Positions 1 to 12,900 of a DNA stretch of 64,000 bases are shown in pieces. The stretch covers positions 17,304,435 through 17,368,434 of the forward strand of contig CM068546.1 in NCBI GenBank assembly GCA_035048495.1, read 5' to 3'. Under the pieces are notes generated by a model that did not search any database, was not told where the DNA came from, and worked only from the letters and a program-made list of their open reading frames with translations. The DNA comes from Euptelea pleiosperma (lineage: Eukaryota; Streptophyta; Magnoliopsida; Ranunculales; Eupteleaceae). Every line of letters begins with the position of its first letter. Position 1 is the first letter of the stretch. A program made the translations under genes and the position numbers.

Positions 1-3000
1 AGGTGTGTATGCTATGTACATATCCTGGGTCCCCATTGCACCAAACTCGATCCCAAAGCACTCAAGTGCGTCTTTCTTGGTTACTCCTCTACCCACAAGG
101 GTAAGTGTTACCATCCGTCATCTGGGAAGAAGCTTGTCTGCATGGATGTCACCTTCTGTGAGGAGCTATCTTTTTTCTCCCCCACCTCTCTGCAGGGGGA
201 GTAGTAATGACGAGAGGTGGATCGTTCCTCTTCCTGCTATATCCCTATCTCCTCCTTTAGAGTTTGAGAGCTCTTCGCCCACTCATACTACTAATGGGAT
301 TGATATTGCTCTTGGAGCTCAGAAGGAGCTCAAAGTCTATAGCAGAAGGGAGAAAGCCACAGCCGATCCAGTACCAGTGGTTCATTCCTTGGATCCAGGT
401 AAAACTCCATCTCTTTATATAAATGTCATTTCTCCTTCTACTGATGCTTCTGATCTTCCTATTGCTTTAAGAAAAGGAGTCAGAAGCTGCACTCAGCATC
501 CTCTGAGCCACTTTGTCTCCTATGATGCCTTGTCCCCCTCCTATAAAGCTTTTATCACGTCCCTTTCCACTATTCCTATACCCTCTTCAATGGCAGAAGG
601 GCTAGCCCAACCAAGATGGAAAGCTACTACGATAGAGGAAACGAGAACTCTGGACAAGAATGGGACATGGGAGCTTGTTGACCTACCAAGAGGCAAGAAA
701 CCTGTGGGTTGCAGATGGGTGTTCACCGTCAATAATAAGGCGGACGGGTCAGTTGAGAAGTACAAGGTGAGATTAGTAGCCAAAGGGTACACCTAGACCT
801 ATGGGATTGACTATGTGGAGACCTTTGCACCTGTGGCAAAGATAAACTCCATCAGGGTGTTGTTGTCATTGGCAGCAAACCAAGAGTGGCCTTTGCATCA
901 GCTGGATGTGAAGAATGCTTTTCTACATGGGGACTTACATGAAGAAGTGTACATGGTACCTCTTCTTGGATTCACTCCACCAGGACATAGTAGCAGGGCG
1001 TGTCGACTAAAGAAAGCCCTCTATGGGCTTAAACAATCTCCAAGGGCATGGTTCGAGAGATTCACCCTAGCTGTGAAGAAGTTGGAATACACTCAAAGTT
1101 AGGCCGATCACACCCTATTTGTGAAGCATCAAGGGAAGAACACCATTGCCCTCATTGTTTATGTTGATGACATCATTCTCACAGGGAATGATGCAGCAGA
1201 GGTAGCTAAACTGAAGCGTCAGTTAGCAGAGGAGTTTGAAACCAAAGATCTAGGACCTCTCAAATACTTCCTAGGCATCGAAGTTGCAAGATCCAGTCAG
1301 GGGATCTTCATCTCTCAGAGGAAGTATGTCTTAGACTTGTTACAAGACTCAGGCAGGTTGGGTACCAAACTAGTGGAAACTCCTATAGAGCAGAATCACC
1401 AGTTAGCAGATGCCAGTGGTGCGCTACTACAGGATGTAGAGAGCTTTCAGAGGCTAGTTGGGCGATTGATCTATCTCTCCCTGTCTCGACCCGACATTGC
1501 CTATGCAGTGAGTGTGATCAGTCAGTATATGCACTCACCAGAGGTGTTTACTTAGAGGCAGCACATCGGATCTTGAGGTATCTCAAGTCAGCACCTGGTA
1601 GAGGTCTTCTGTTTGAGAAGAATAGCCACATGCGTATAGAAGCTTATACCGATGCAGATTGTGCAGGGGCCAAAGATGACCGGAGATCTACTTCTAGATA
1701 TTGCACCTTTGTTGGGGGCAAGGAAATAAATTTCGGTTTCGAGGTTTATTTCGACCAGCCTAGAAATGGAAATGTTTCGTGGAAATATTTCGACCAGTGT
1801 GGAAATAATACATTTTCATGGAAATGATGGAAATAATGCGGAAATGATGGAAATATTATAGAAATCTTTGTGGAAAGTTTGGGAAATGATAAAACAAGTC
1901 TAAAAATACACTCATAAACTATCAAACCATAATATACAACCATATGTAGTGTGGAAATGAATGAACATAGCGGTCTATAATATGTTGAGACATGTATCTG
2001 ATAGGCAGTTCAAATATTATTTAATTAGATAACTATTATTTTATTGCTTATTTTTTTAAAAAAATCGTAAGTCAGGGTATTAACGAATCTTTATTCACTT
2101 ACATTAGTGTCTTAATATTATATAATTTTAGAAGACCTATTTATTATTAACTTTTAACATTACTTAACTTTTTGAATGTCAAAATAATATTTAACCCAAC
2201 CAACTTGTAGAACGAGCTAAGTTATGCATATAATCCATTTATGCACAATCATGGATGTTTAGGGTAAAAACTAATGAAATTGGGGTGTTCCCCAAATTTA
2301 AATTTTTACCCTAAATGATTTTCAATCTTTGCACAAATCAAGTGTAAATGCATCATAGATTTATAGATTTGATGCATTTACACCTAATCTATCTATTTGT
2401 AGCAAGAAACGATAGCAAAAATTTCTATTCTTATGTACATTTCGAATTTGAAAAAACTCCAAAATGGGATTCGATTCGTCCTCACGATCAATCTGCGAAC
2501 CAAGAAATCTTTAATGGATTGGTCTTCTTTATAATATATATATATATATATAGCTCAAATGGGATGTTTCTTACCTTCGATCAAAATGTTTCTATAGATG
2601 TCCAAACATTTCGACCGAAATAATACATATTTACACTGTCAATTGATCGAAATTTACGGTTAACGCAAAATATTTCGACATGTATGGAAACATTTCGTGT
2701 ACGTTTTCTTTCTGTCGGTAACCTAGAAAATAGAAATATTTCATGAAATATTTCGTTAATTTCGGGAAATTTATTTCTTTGGTTGGGGGCAATCTGGTCA
2801 CTCGGAGAAGCAAGAAGCAAACCGTTGTCCCCAGATCTAGTGCAGAGGTCGAATTCAGAGCAATGGCTCATGGCTTGTGTGAGATGCTTTGGTTGAAATT
2901 GTTAGTTGCTGAGCTTGGTTTCCGAGTTTCAGGGTCTGTGAGCCTATACTGTGATAGCAAGGCCACCATTAGCATTGCTCACAATCCCGTTCAGCATGAT

Positions 3001-3186
3001 CGTGCCAAGTACATTGAGGTGGACCGGCACTTCATTAGAGAGAAGATTATCTCTGGGGTAGTATGCACCCCATTTGTGAAGACTGACGAACAGGTTGCAG
3101 ATGTTTTCATGAAAGGAGTTCCCAGTCGGCAACTCCATAAGTGCTTGTGCAAGTTGGGCATGAGCGATATCTATGTACCAACTTGA
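1..3186 (+). pseudogene. Copia retrotransposon A pol remnant (integrase end, RT, RNase H)
   Basis: Reads through the end of the integrase (LDPKALKCVFLGYSS near 50-100), a spacer, the reverse transcriptase start (GCRWVFTVNNKADGSVEKYK at 700-760; LDVKNAFLHGDL near 900-940; YVDDIILTGND at 1160-1195) and RNase H (YTDADCAGAKDDRRSTS near 1647-1697, continued from 2788 with TVVPRSSAEVEFRAM). It is broken by a frameshift near 190, in-frame TAGs at 794-796 and 1100-1102 (each at a usual Gln codon) and a frameshift near 1545. RNase H is split by a 1.06-kb transposon. The 5' part lies outside the window. The catalytic YVDD is intact, but the copy cannot make one polyprotein. Confidence 0.9.
1719..2781. 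mobile_element. hAT-like non-autonomous transposon, copy 1 (1,063 bp)
   Basis: Interrupts the Copia A RNase H. Flanked by GTTGGGGG at 1711-1718 and 2782-2789 (8 bp; the match can be stretched to 11 bp). Terminal inverted repeats are CAAGGAAATAAATTTC on the left and the complement of CAAAGAAATAAATTTC on the right. Many subterminal copies of a GGAAATATTTCG-like motif occur near both ends, as in hAT elements. No transposase is visible. A shorter relative lies at 36620-37421. Confidence 0.8.
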
Positions 3187-3421
3187 GGGGGAGTGCTATC
3201 ATATACGTAGAAATACGTATTTTATATGTATCAGGGGTAGGTCTGTAAATACCCCTCTTGAGGGGTATATTTGTCTTTTATGTATTTTCTCTATATAAAT
3301 AAGATTTATGGAGTCATTGTGATCTCATCACATGACATCCTTTCTCTCTTCTTCCTTCTCTCTTCTCTAAACATAACCTTAACCCTAATTCTTCAATTCA
3401 ACTTCCTAATTCTTCAATTCA
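3187..3421 (+). repeat. Copia A polypurine tract and probable 3' LTR
   Basis: The pol stop is followed at once by the purine run GAGGGGGAG and then TG at 3194, the usual layout before a Copia 3' LTR. A TATATAAAT box lies at 3292-3300. The LTR seems to end in ...TTCAATTCA near 3421, because sequence beyond that reads as the opposite-strand Copia B. No second LTR is present to confirm the end. Confidence 0.55.
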
Positions 3422-6400
3422 ACTGAGCTAAGTTGTCTAGTCTCAAGCCACAGATTTAAAGTGTACTTTTGCTGGGAAATGATGCTGCCCTAAGAAGAAT
3501 GAGCAACTTCAATTCCAAGAAAGTATTGCAACAGACCAAGATCTTTTAATAGCAAACACACGTCCAAGCTCTTGCATCACATTGGCTATAAAAGTTGTGC
3601 CATCCCCAATCATCACAATATCATCCACATAACGCAGTAAGATAGTACGACCCAATGAGTGAGAGTGCACGAACAGTGTATGATCTGCTTGACATCTCCG
3701 AACTTTCATCTCAATAACGACACGACTATTAATCGATCAAACCAAGCACTGTGATCGCTTGAGGCCATATATGGATTTCACCAATTTACACACCTTGCCA
3801 TCCTCTCTTGTAGCTGAAAATTGAGTTGAAGATCCATGTACATCTTTTCCGTGAGATCCCGTGAAGAAATGCATTCTTCACTTCCAAATTTCCAATTGAA
3901 ATAGAGCCCAATCTTGAGTGGCAGCAATAGAGACAACAACCTTTATAAAGCTTGGCAACCAGAGCAAATATCTCATAATAATCAACTCCACAAGTCTGGG
4001 TATACCCCTTCGCCACTAACAGGGCCTTATAGCGATCATTATTCCCATCAGTCTTATCCTTAATAGTGTAAACTGTAAACCCATTTACAAGCTACAACCT
4101 ACAACCAACAATCTTCTTCCCCAGTGGAAGAGTAACCAGCGCACACGTTCCATTCTTCTCCAGAGCTTCCATCTCTGTCTGTCTAGCTTCTTTGCCCCCA
4201 TGCATCTTAAGAGTATCAAGCACAGACAAGGAGTAACAACATAAGAAATAGAAGAAATATAGGCACAATACTTAGGAGAAACTGCGTCATAATATACAAA
4301 CTGGAAAATAGGATGAGTTGTGCTTCTCCATGTGCCTTTCTGTCGGGCAATAGGTAACTCAGAGGGGTTACGTAAAACAGAACTAGGAACGGTAGGTGGA
4401 GAAGAAGAAATGTTACTTGGATTTGAAGAAGATTCTGGTATGGGAGGAATGATTTTGTCGGCCTGCTTCCTTGGTCTCTGCTTGTAGGTGATGAATTTCT
4501 TAGCTTTAGCTATAGTCTTGGCCTGAAAAGGAACATCCAAAGTAACTTGAGGAACAAGAGGAAAAAGTAGATGGGATGGAGACTGAAAATAGGGAACATC
4601 CTCAAAGACAGTGATATCCATAGAAACATGAAACCTTCGAGCCATAGGATCATAACACTTACACCTTGTGTAGATTTAAGTATCAAACAAAGTGGCAGAG
4701 GATAGATTTGTCCAAATTCCACCTTGTTGGGCTCAAATTCTGCACAAAACAGGTAAATTCAAACATGCTAGGAAGAATGTAGAATAAGGACTCATTAGGT
4801 TTCAAAATCTGAAGAGGTGACTTGCCATCCAGAACTTTAGTGGGCAAGTGATTAATGATGTATCATGAAGTATGAACTGCAGGAGACCAATAATGCTTGG
4901 GAACATTCATACCTTTCAGAAGAGATTGAGTGACCTCTAAGAGATGGCAATACTTGCACTTTGCCACTCCATTTTGTTGTGGAGTTTTGGGAGAGATATC
5001 TGATGTTCAATACTATTCTCATAATGGTATTGGGTGAATGAATGAGAAATATTTCACCCCTATTATCAGAACGTAAACTATGAATGTTACAGCCAAATTG
5101 AATTTGAACCATGTTATGAAAAATATGGAAGATGTTGAGAACTTCATCTCTATATTTGAACAAATATACCCATGTACATTGAGCGCAATCAGAAATTAAG
5201 GTAACAAAATAACGGGATCCATCCAAAGATACAATAGGACTGGGTCCCCACACATAGCAATGCACAATAGAAAATGATATATTACTTCTATTCAAATGCA
5301 AAGGATAAACACAATGAATATGCTCTGTCACTAGACATCTTTCACACCTTAAGCTCAAAAACTCAGAAGTAACATCGAAAAAAAATGTAAAGAATGTAAA
5401 TGTGCATGGACTAAAAGAACATGCCAAAGGTCAATGCTCTCCTTATTAGTAGCGAAAGTAGAAGAGGATTACTGAATAGCCCCAGCAACAGAAAACTCCC
5501 CCTGGTAAATAAGGTAGAGCTCTGCATTCTCATCCCTATCCCTGAAAAACACAGTAAGAAGGAAAGAAATTAATGCTACAGTTCAATTGCTTGGTTAAAC
5601 TATCAACAAAGAGAAGATTAGTAGTTAGATGAGGAACATGTAAGACATTAGAAAACATGACAGAAGAAGATAAAGGAACATTACTCATGCCTTTAACCGA
5701 TTTCGATGAACCATCGGCGAGGAAAACACTACTAATAGAAGAGGGCGCGGGCGCATGAGACCAAGAAGAAAAGAAATGAGCCTTACCAGTCATATAATCA
5801 TTTGCTTCTGAATCGATGATGCAGGAAGCAGCAGTAGAGAATTAGGAGGCACGATAAAAACAAGGCAGAGGTACTTGAGTGCTTGGCCTGAAAGGATTGA
5901 AGCTTAGTAAGATCTAGCAGCTGAGGAAGCCGAAGACTCTCCAATAGGTTCCTACGAGACATTGTAAGAGTCACTGGGACCAGTAGCAAGAGTACTCACT
6001 GCTGATGAACCAATAACCGATGGGCCAGAATCAGATGTATGCTCATACAAATTCGCAATAAGAGCAGATGGAGCAACCCTTCGTCCAAGGTAGCCATGAC
6101 GTTTGTAACAAAAGTCATGAGTACGACCGACTTTGTTACAATAGGTGCAGTATGACCGACTTTGTTACAATAGGCGTCTTGTCCTTGGTTGGTCTTCTCG
6201 ACCTCCTTGACCTTGTTTGTATTTCTTCTCTTTTTTATCAATGCATTACACTTATCAAAAAAATAATAATTGCCCTCAACCTCTAGTGGTCCTTCTACCA
6301 CAACCACAACCACAACCATGATCACCTCCTCTGCTTTTGTTCTCAGAAAATGATCTGAAGTGAATGCAGAACTCTCCTAAGCAGGTGCAGTAGGACTGAC

Positions 6401-7050
6401 TGACATCACATGTCTGCGACTCTCCTCACCACGGATTGTGGCATAGACAGTGAGAAGAGAAGGATGAGGATCAATCGCCAGAATTTGACTCTGAAGCGGT
6501 TCATACTCTGGTCTCAATCCACCCAGAAAATCATACACCTAATGTCGCTTGATCCTCTCTCATATAACCTTAGTTGCTGCGGCATGCATCTTTGGAAGAG
6601 GCTCATTGTGACTCAACTCCTCCCACTTAGATTGGAAGCTTCCAAAGTACTCACTGATTGACATCCCGTCTTGCCTCATAGTAGCAATCTCACGAGTCAA
6701 CTGATAGATAGAAGCATCATTCCTCTTCATTTCATATGTATCCTTCAGATTTTTCCATAGTAATGCCGCATCCATATAAATAATATACCTGGCAGCAATG
6801 TGAGGTTGCATAGAATTAATCAGCCAACTGAGAACCACACAATTATCGGTCATCCATTTCTTATATTCAGCCGATCTTTCTTCAGAAGGCTTATGATCAT
6901 ATCCAGTCAGAATAATCCATCTTCACTCTACTCATTACATGATGCATGTAAACAAAGTGGCTCTATGCTAGATAGTTCGATCCATTGAACTTGATTGACG
7001 TAATACTTAATGGATTATGCTCAAATGGATTCACAGCCTCTTTAGTCCAT
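3422..7050 (-). pseudogene. Copia retrotransposon B remnant (gag to RT)
   Basis: Read on the minus strand from 7050 down: gag with FNGSNYLA near 6965-6985 and a UBN2-type segment at 6853-6560; a zinc-knuckle-like stretch near 6170-6100; the protease site as IIDSEAND near 5800 (relatives have DSGA); integrase at 5427-4852, where HCYVWGP replaces the expected HCDVWGP so the first catalytic Asp is lost, while LRSDN remains; a linker and RT start at 4645-4085; RT pieces at 4016-3786 and 3709-3509 with YVDD present. Many frameshifts separate the pieces. The RT stops near 3430 at the Copia A LTR, and RNase H is absent here, fitting insertion of Copia A into this copy. Confidence 0.85.
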
Positions 7051-7186
7051 TAGGGCAATAATCACTATATATTACTCAATTTGCACTAATAAAGAGAATA
7101 AACAGCCTCTAAATATGTAAAAAAGGGATTTCCAAGAGAAGAAAAGTCAAAAATCTCTTTCAATACTCGTCGGAATCAAAGAAGAA

Positions 7187-8829
7187 TGAAATTCCCTTTT
7201 AATTACCAAGTTATGTCTTAGAGGGGGGTGAATAGGACAATTTTTAATTCCTCTGCGAATTCTTTATGGATTAAAAAATTATTGATCACACAAAGCGGAA
7301 AAGGATCAAGCAATTAAAATATGAATCATCCACAGAACATAGATATGGGAAAATCTGATAAACAAATATGCAAACATTCACAATCACACAAGACTCAGAT
7401 TTATAGTGGTTCGGTGACTCCGCACCTACGTCCACTATCCAATACTCAACACGGGTAATCTTATATTATCTCAATCATGCAGTACAACATATCCAATTGA
7501 AATAAATAATTAACTAAGATATCACTTAGTTTTAATCTAACGAAAATCACTTCTCGCTCACCTAAAGAGTCAGCCTATGCCAGTAGTCTATTTAGAGAAA
7601 TTCTTTTCTCATGGATCTACAATCTTCAACTTGATCTATACGAGAATCACTTCTCGATTCACCTAAAGAGTCACACTAGGCTTATAGTATTTTAGAGAAG
7701 CGGATTTCTCAAGGATTCCACCTTCCTCAACTCAATTTGATGAGTACTCACTCATCCACCAATCACAAACAATTCAGGTTTGATAATATTGAATTCACTC
7801 TAAAAGGTTTGTTCTAGGAGATACTTACCTTTTAATGAATTCGATAGAATGATAAATCATCGTAGAAGAATTCGCCACAGAGACACTCTGCCAATGATGA
7901 TCCTCTTCTTAGAAAAAGATGATTGCAGGAAACAATACCCTTCGTAGTCTCTTCAAACAATTAGAGCAGCCTTCACAATAGATGAATCGATTTGCTCATG
8001 TGAATCTCTCTCAAACAATCTAGAGTCTTCACAAAGGATGTATAGATTTGTACAGATAAAGCTCTCTCAAATTCCAAATTTCTAGACTCAAGAGATGTTA
8101 ATCAAAGAATGTAGTATAGAGATCTCGTGATTGAGTTAATTCTAATGAAGGGAGATGGCTCTTATTTATAAGCAGACCTCCTATCAATAGAACCGTACTG
8201 AATATGGCCGTTTGAAGGGCCAAAATGCGCTTATTATCGCATAAGAGATTTTGTCAAACGAGATCCGAAACGGGCGGGGTCGACCACACTATTGGCCGGT
8301 CGACCGAACCTCGGTCGACTAAGCCTTTAGTCGGTCGCCCGCTCAGGTTTACACACCAAAATTTTGAACCTGAGAGTTAGGGTCAACCGGACCTTCGGTC
8401 GCCCGCTCAAAAAGGCCAGTCGGCCGGACCACTTTGTCCATAACCGAACACACTTCCAAAGTTTTTAGAATTCCTCTTCTCGACACACACGATTCCTAAC
8501 TAACACTGAACCATGTAGGGTAAATCAAGATCCGCTGGCAACGCACGGTGTACCCTTAGATTTACGTAAGTAACCGCAACACGAGTTTCTTAATAGTTGA
8601 ACGTTCGTTGAGTGAGAACGTACTTGAGCTTTTGACTTTGTCTTCAGTTGAGTTTGATACTGACTTGTCTTCAGTTGATTTTTCTTCAGCTTTAATTATT
8701 CTTTGATTTGTTTTGGCGATGTCCACTTGATCTTTGACACTTCGGTCTTCAGGGGATTCGAGACACAGCGATATATATATATTACCGAAGAACTAAGTAT
8801 TCCTAGGATTTGACAACTGAGACTTTTCA
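7187..8829 (-). repeat. Solo Copia-type LTR (1,643 bp) with target duplication AAGAA
   Basis: Begins TG and ends CA with AAGAA at 7182-7186 and 8830-8834. Read on the minus strand it has a TATAAATAAG box (8170-8161) and, near its end, the run of Cs (TTCACCCCCCTCT) found at the end of many plant Copia LTRs, finishing GGGAATTTCA. A cluster of GGTCGACC/GGTCGGTCG motifs at about 8270-8420 lies upstream of the TATA box. No internal region adjoins it, so it is a solo LTR. Confidence 0.8.
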
Positions 8830-8834
8830 AAGAA

Positions 8835-9898
8835 CAATGCCAATAAATTTCTGTTGCAAAGTATCACCAAAAGGATGCAATCTCACAGCGAAATAGGTTG
8901 AGATTGGGAATAGAAATCAACTTTCCCAAAAAAATGACGAAAAAACTGAAAAAGAGAAAAATCCGAAACTGCATCCAAACAACCCCAAAAAAATATATGA
9001 AGGAATCACCGAAAAGCCCCTTACTCAATACTAGTCCATAACCTTGGGATTTAGCAGACTCTGCTGATGCAATACAAATCCTATTCTGAGTATTCTCTGT
9101 CAGGCTGGTGAATAGGATTTGTATATTGTCCCTACTAAATAAAAGTATAACTATCCTATTGTACTGTAAAAACATGTATGAATTGAAACTTATCTCTTGC
9201 AGATGTGATGTGGCTTATGGCTTAATTATTAGAATAGAATTTCATAACTAATTCACATTGATACACTTGACTAGTAGGACAGAATTTTATTGCTAATTTA
9301 ACATTGAAACTCTTCACTCCGTGAATCCTAAGTCGCATCCACTCACATGCCCCATGAGGAGCCATAGCTTGTCAGCTTCCGGATTGGACCGTGCCACCAT
9401 GTTTCTTAGTCCTCCAGGTGATTGGTTGGACTTTGGAAGATAGGAAATTTATTACACAACTCTAATAGTAACAAAATTTCCTTTATTGACGGTTCTAATG
9501 ACCAGTGGTACACCGATCCATGGAAGACCTACCCAATCTGCACCAGCGCAGGAAGCATTTGCAGTACATATGCCTGTCTTGTAAAAGACTTCAAATGTCA
9601 TCATTTTTGGTAAACGACATTAGATTTGCTGTCCACAAAGCATGCATGAACTGGCTAACCAAAGTACCAAACTAATTGGAATGTGATCCATTTTCTTCTA
9701 TTTATTCCAGCTTGTTTCCTATTTGCATTGGCTCAATGCATATGGTGTTGGAGGGTACTTGTACCAAAACTTTTTCAGGGCCTCTTGAGATCACCCTTTA
9801 TATGTTCTTTTTGGTTATACTTTTGTTAGATCTAGAAAACTAATATCATATCTGTTTTTTGCACAATCAACTGCTAACCTGGAGTAATATTTGTTCAG
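8835..9898. other. Unassigned spacer upstream of the first visible UGT80 exon
   Basis: No convincing gene. A 63-codon ORF at 9422-9613 and a 103-codon minus ORF at 8864-9175 have no motif I recognise. A perfect 13-bp inverted repeat, ACAAATCCTATTC (9074-9086) with its complement at 9110-9122, could form a hairpin with a 23-base loop. Confidence 0.5.
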
Positions 9899-9962
9899 GG
9901 CATACACATGTGGCAGAGGCTCTAAATGTACCGATTCATATATTTTTCACAATGCCATGGAC
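9899..9962 (+). CDS. UGT80: UGT80 exon a (first visible)
   Basis: Acceptor TTGTTCAG precedes it and donor GTAAGT follows. It opens with the last two bases of a codon and encodes [20 protein letters not shown]. No exon for the segment usually just upstream was found between 8830 and 9898, so the preceding intron reaches at least into the transposon block on the left. Confidence 0.85.
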
Positions 9963-12900
9963 GTAAGTCTTGTTCGGGTAATGGACTCATGGTGTTTTCA
10001 ATATTCTGTACCATTATCCTTTAGTTTTCTTTATGCAAGTTTTTACTTCTATCTATCATTCATTTGATGTGATGCATTTCTTGGTTACACAAGTTACACT
10101 TGCCTAAACAAGATAAATTGCCTCCATATATTCCAGAGAGTATTTATTTTACATATACACCCATGGGAACATATTCTGTAGTTCCTAGTAAAATGAAGTA
10201 TTTTCAAATTGCATAATACAGTGATGTTTTTATCTTTATCTATATCAACAGGCCCACCAGTGAATTTCCACATCCTCTGTCTCGTGTTAAGCAACAAGCT
10301 GGATATAGAGTGAGCCCACTTTAATACTTTATTTTTTCTTATTAGGTTTGGAGTATTTTTTTATTACTCAGTATTTCATCTAGTTATTTCAATTAAATTT
10401 TGATCCAGAACAAATTTTGCAGCTATCATATCAAATTGTTGACTCGATGATTTGGCTTGGAATACGGGACATGATAAATGATTTTAGGAAGAAAAAGCTG
10501 AAGCTACGACCTGTTACATACTTAAGTGGAGCCCAAGGATCTGCTTCTGATGTGCCTTATGGATATATTTGGAGCCCTCACCTTGTTCCAAAGCCAAAAG
10601 GTATTTGATTTTGATTTCCATCAGATATTCTGACAATAGTCTTACAGTTCTAGTGAATAGATACATCTTAAAACTTAAACTGACAATGTGTTTGAGTTAC
10701 ATGAGATTTCTTCAGATTGGGTCATTTGAAGTCGCTCTATTAATGAAACAAAGAATTCATTTTCAATGTAAAGCATTAAATATTTTCCTATCATTGTTCA
10801 AAGCAAGTCCTTTAACATGCTTTTTGGGCTATTTATCATGATAACACAATAACGTTTGATATGTTCCAACTAATGTCTCGTACGATGGAGTCCTTATTTC
10901 ATATGTTTAACATATTTCACATGTTACTGTAAGATTTCAAATGATAACAAAATAATATTTTGATCCTGTCTCAATTGAAATTTAATTATGTTTCATATGT
11001 TTCAACTAATATCTTGTTTGATTGAGGCATTTCTTATGTTTTGGCATATTTCACATGTTTCTGTAAGGTTTCGTTTAGTATGTATTGGTATGTCTAGGTT
11101 TGTCATGGAAAGTTTTTCACAACATACCGTTTGTATTTTTTTTGAGATAACCATGGGGTTAGGCAGTCCCTTACCAGAATTTTAACAAAAAGAAGATAAT
11201 TACAAAAATGGTACCGAGGAGATGATCCATTTATTTTTAATTCGTCAGTCATGACGTTTCTAAATAAAGGTAATAGCTACCTCATAAACGTTCTTGTTTT
11301 GGTGACATTGATTACATTTTTTTTGCTTTTTATAAATGATTGGTATATATTATATACATAAGTATGAAATACATTTTTGTTTTCCTTTTCTTTTTATTAG
11401 TAATCTCTTGGGTAAGAAGAAATAAATGTCACGCCCCGCACCTCGTACACCAGAATATCTCTATCCGTGCACGAATTGTGAGGCGCGATCTGGGAACATA
11501 TCCCAATACATCGCGAGAAACAAAAAATTCTCATAAGTGTCAGATCAATATAAAAGCCAACTCATCTGAATAATGTCTGAAACATAAACAAAATGGGTCA
11601 AACTAAACAAAATGTGGAAATAACAAAACTGGATTTAAACAATAACCCGTAATAACAACTCATGAACCTCCCATGAGGCCACTAAAAAAAATACTAAATT
11701 ACTAAGCCAAAGCTCCTAGCTACTGCTACTCGATCAATGTCCTCACCAGATCTATCAACCACGTCCTGCAAAAGAGCATCATATACAAGAGTGAGTCCAT
11801 CAGACTCGTAAGTTGGACACTCATTAACCACGTGTAAGTGATATGCTATTGTGTGCGCACATCGTCAATTAGCAATTTATAGGATCAATCATAATTGTAA
11901 TAATGTCTGCACAATTCTATTATCAAAACATGTATGTATCCATACATTCTTCTCATTCTGTAACCAAACAAATCATGCGTACAGAAAAAGGAAACATACT
12001 TGTATCAATACATGATGCAATACTGATGCATTAAGGTTATATAATTCGACGTCTCGGAGTCAAGTCAACCAGTTCCAATAATCCGACATCTCAGATGGTT
12101 TAGACAATCTATTCGACATGCAGATACGTGATCATTGATGATTTAGGGCTTTACACTCAAAAGCTCCTCCTTGTTCCCTACTTGCTTAATTTTTAGGGTC
12201 AAACATAACCACCCAAGGACCTATCAGGCGTTCTCAAACACAACCAACACATCGGATAAACTCTAGAATATAGGCGTGCTTAACCTAATTCCTAGATCAT
12301 GTTCTTAATGTTAAATAATGCAATAACAGTTGAATAGCCATGCATTATAACAATTAACATAATTCATAGTCATCTAAAACAATACTCATGTTACTTATAA
12401 AAAAAAAACAAAATAATACTCATGTTTTTATTCACGTAACAATTATCGCATGCTTCTCTGTTATTCTAAACAATGAACATGCTTGATAAAGATCGCAGGA
12501 AAACTCAAACCCGAAGAGATCATAAAATATTAGGGTTCGAAACCCTAATCAAGAATCGCATGAAAACCCAAACCCGAAGAGATCATAAAATATTAGGGTT
12601 CGAAACCCTGAGCAAGAATCACAAGAAAACCCAAACTCTAAGAGATCATAAAATATTATGGTTGAAACCCTAAACAAGAATCGCAAAAAAACCCAAACCC
12701 GAAGAGATCATAAAATATTAGGGTTCGAAACCCTAATCAAGAATCACAAGTAAACCTAAATCCGAAGAGATCATAAAATATTAGGGTCCTAAACCCTAAT
12801 CAAGAATCGCAAGAAAACCCAAACTTGAAGAGAAAACTCTATCGTTCTTATGAAGGACTTATAAAAAAAAAATTTCTTCCAAGGGCACTGCCCCTAGAAA

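Noticed and set aside
7209..8820. LTR ends at 7214 and 8815 (TG...CA)
   Set aside because: Flanks there do not match, whereas 7187-8829 has a perfect AAGAA duplication and the same end as the LTR at 51187.
9422..9613. A 63-codon ORF just upstream of the first visible UGT80 exon
   Set aside because: It does not match the part of the glucosyltransferase that should precede the exon, and lacks suitable splice signals.
12473..12673. ORF with a 21-residue repeated peptide
   Set aside because: It exists because the minisatellite period is a multiple of three; no start context or host motif.
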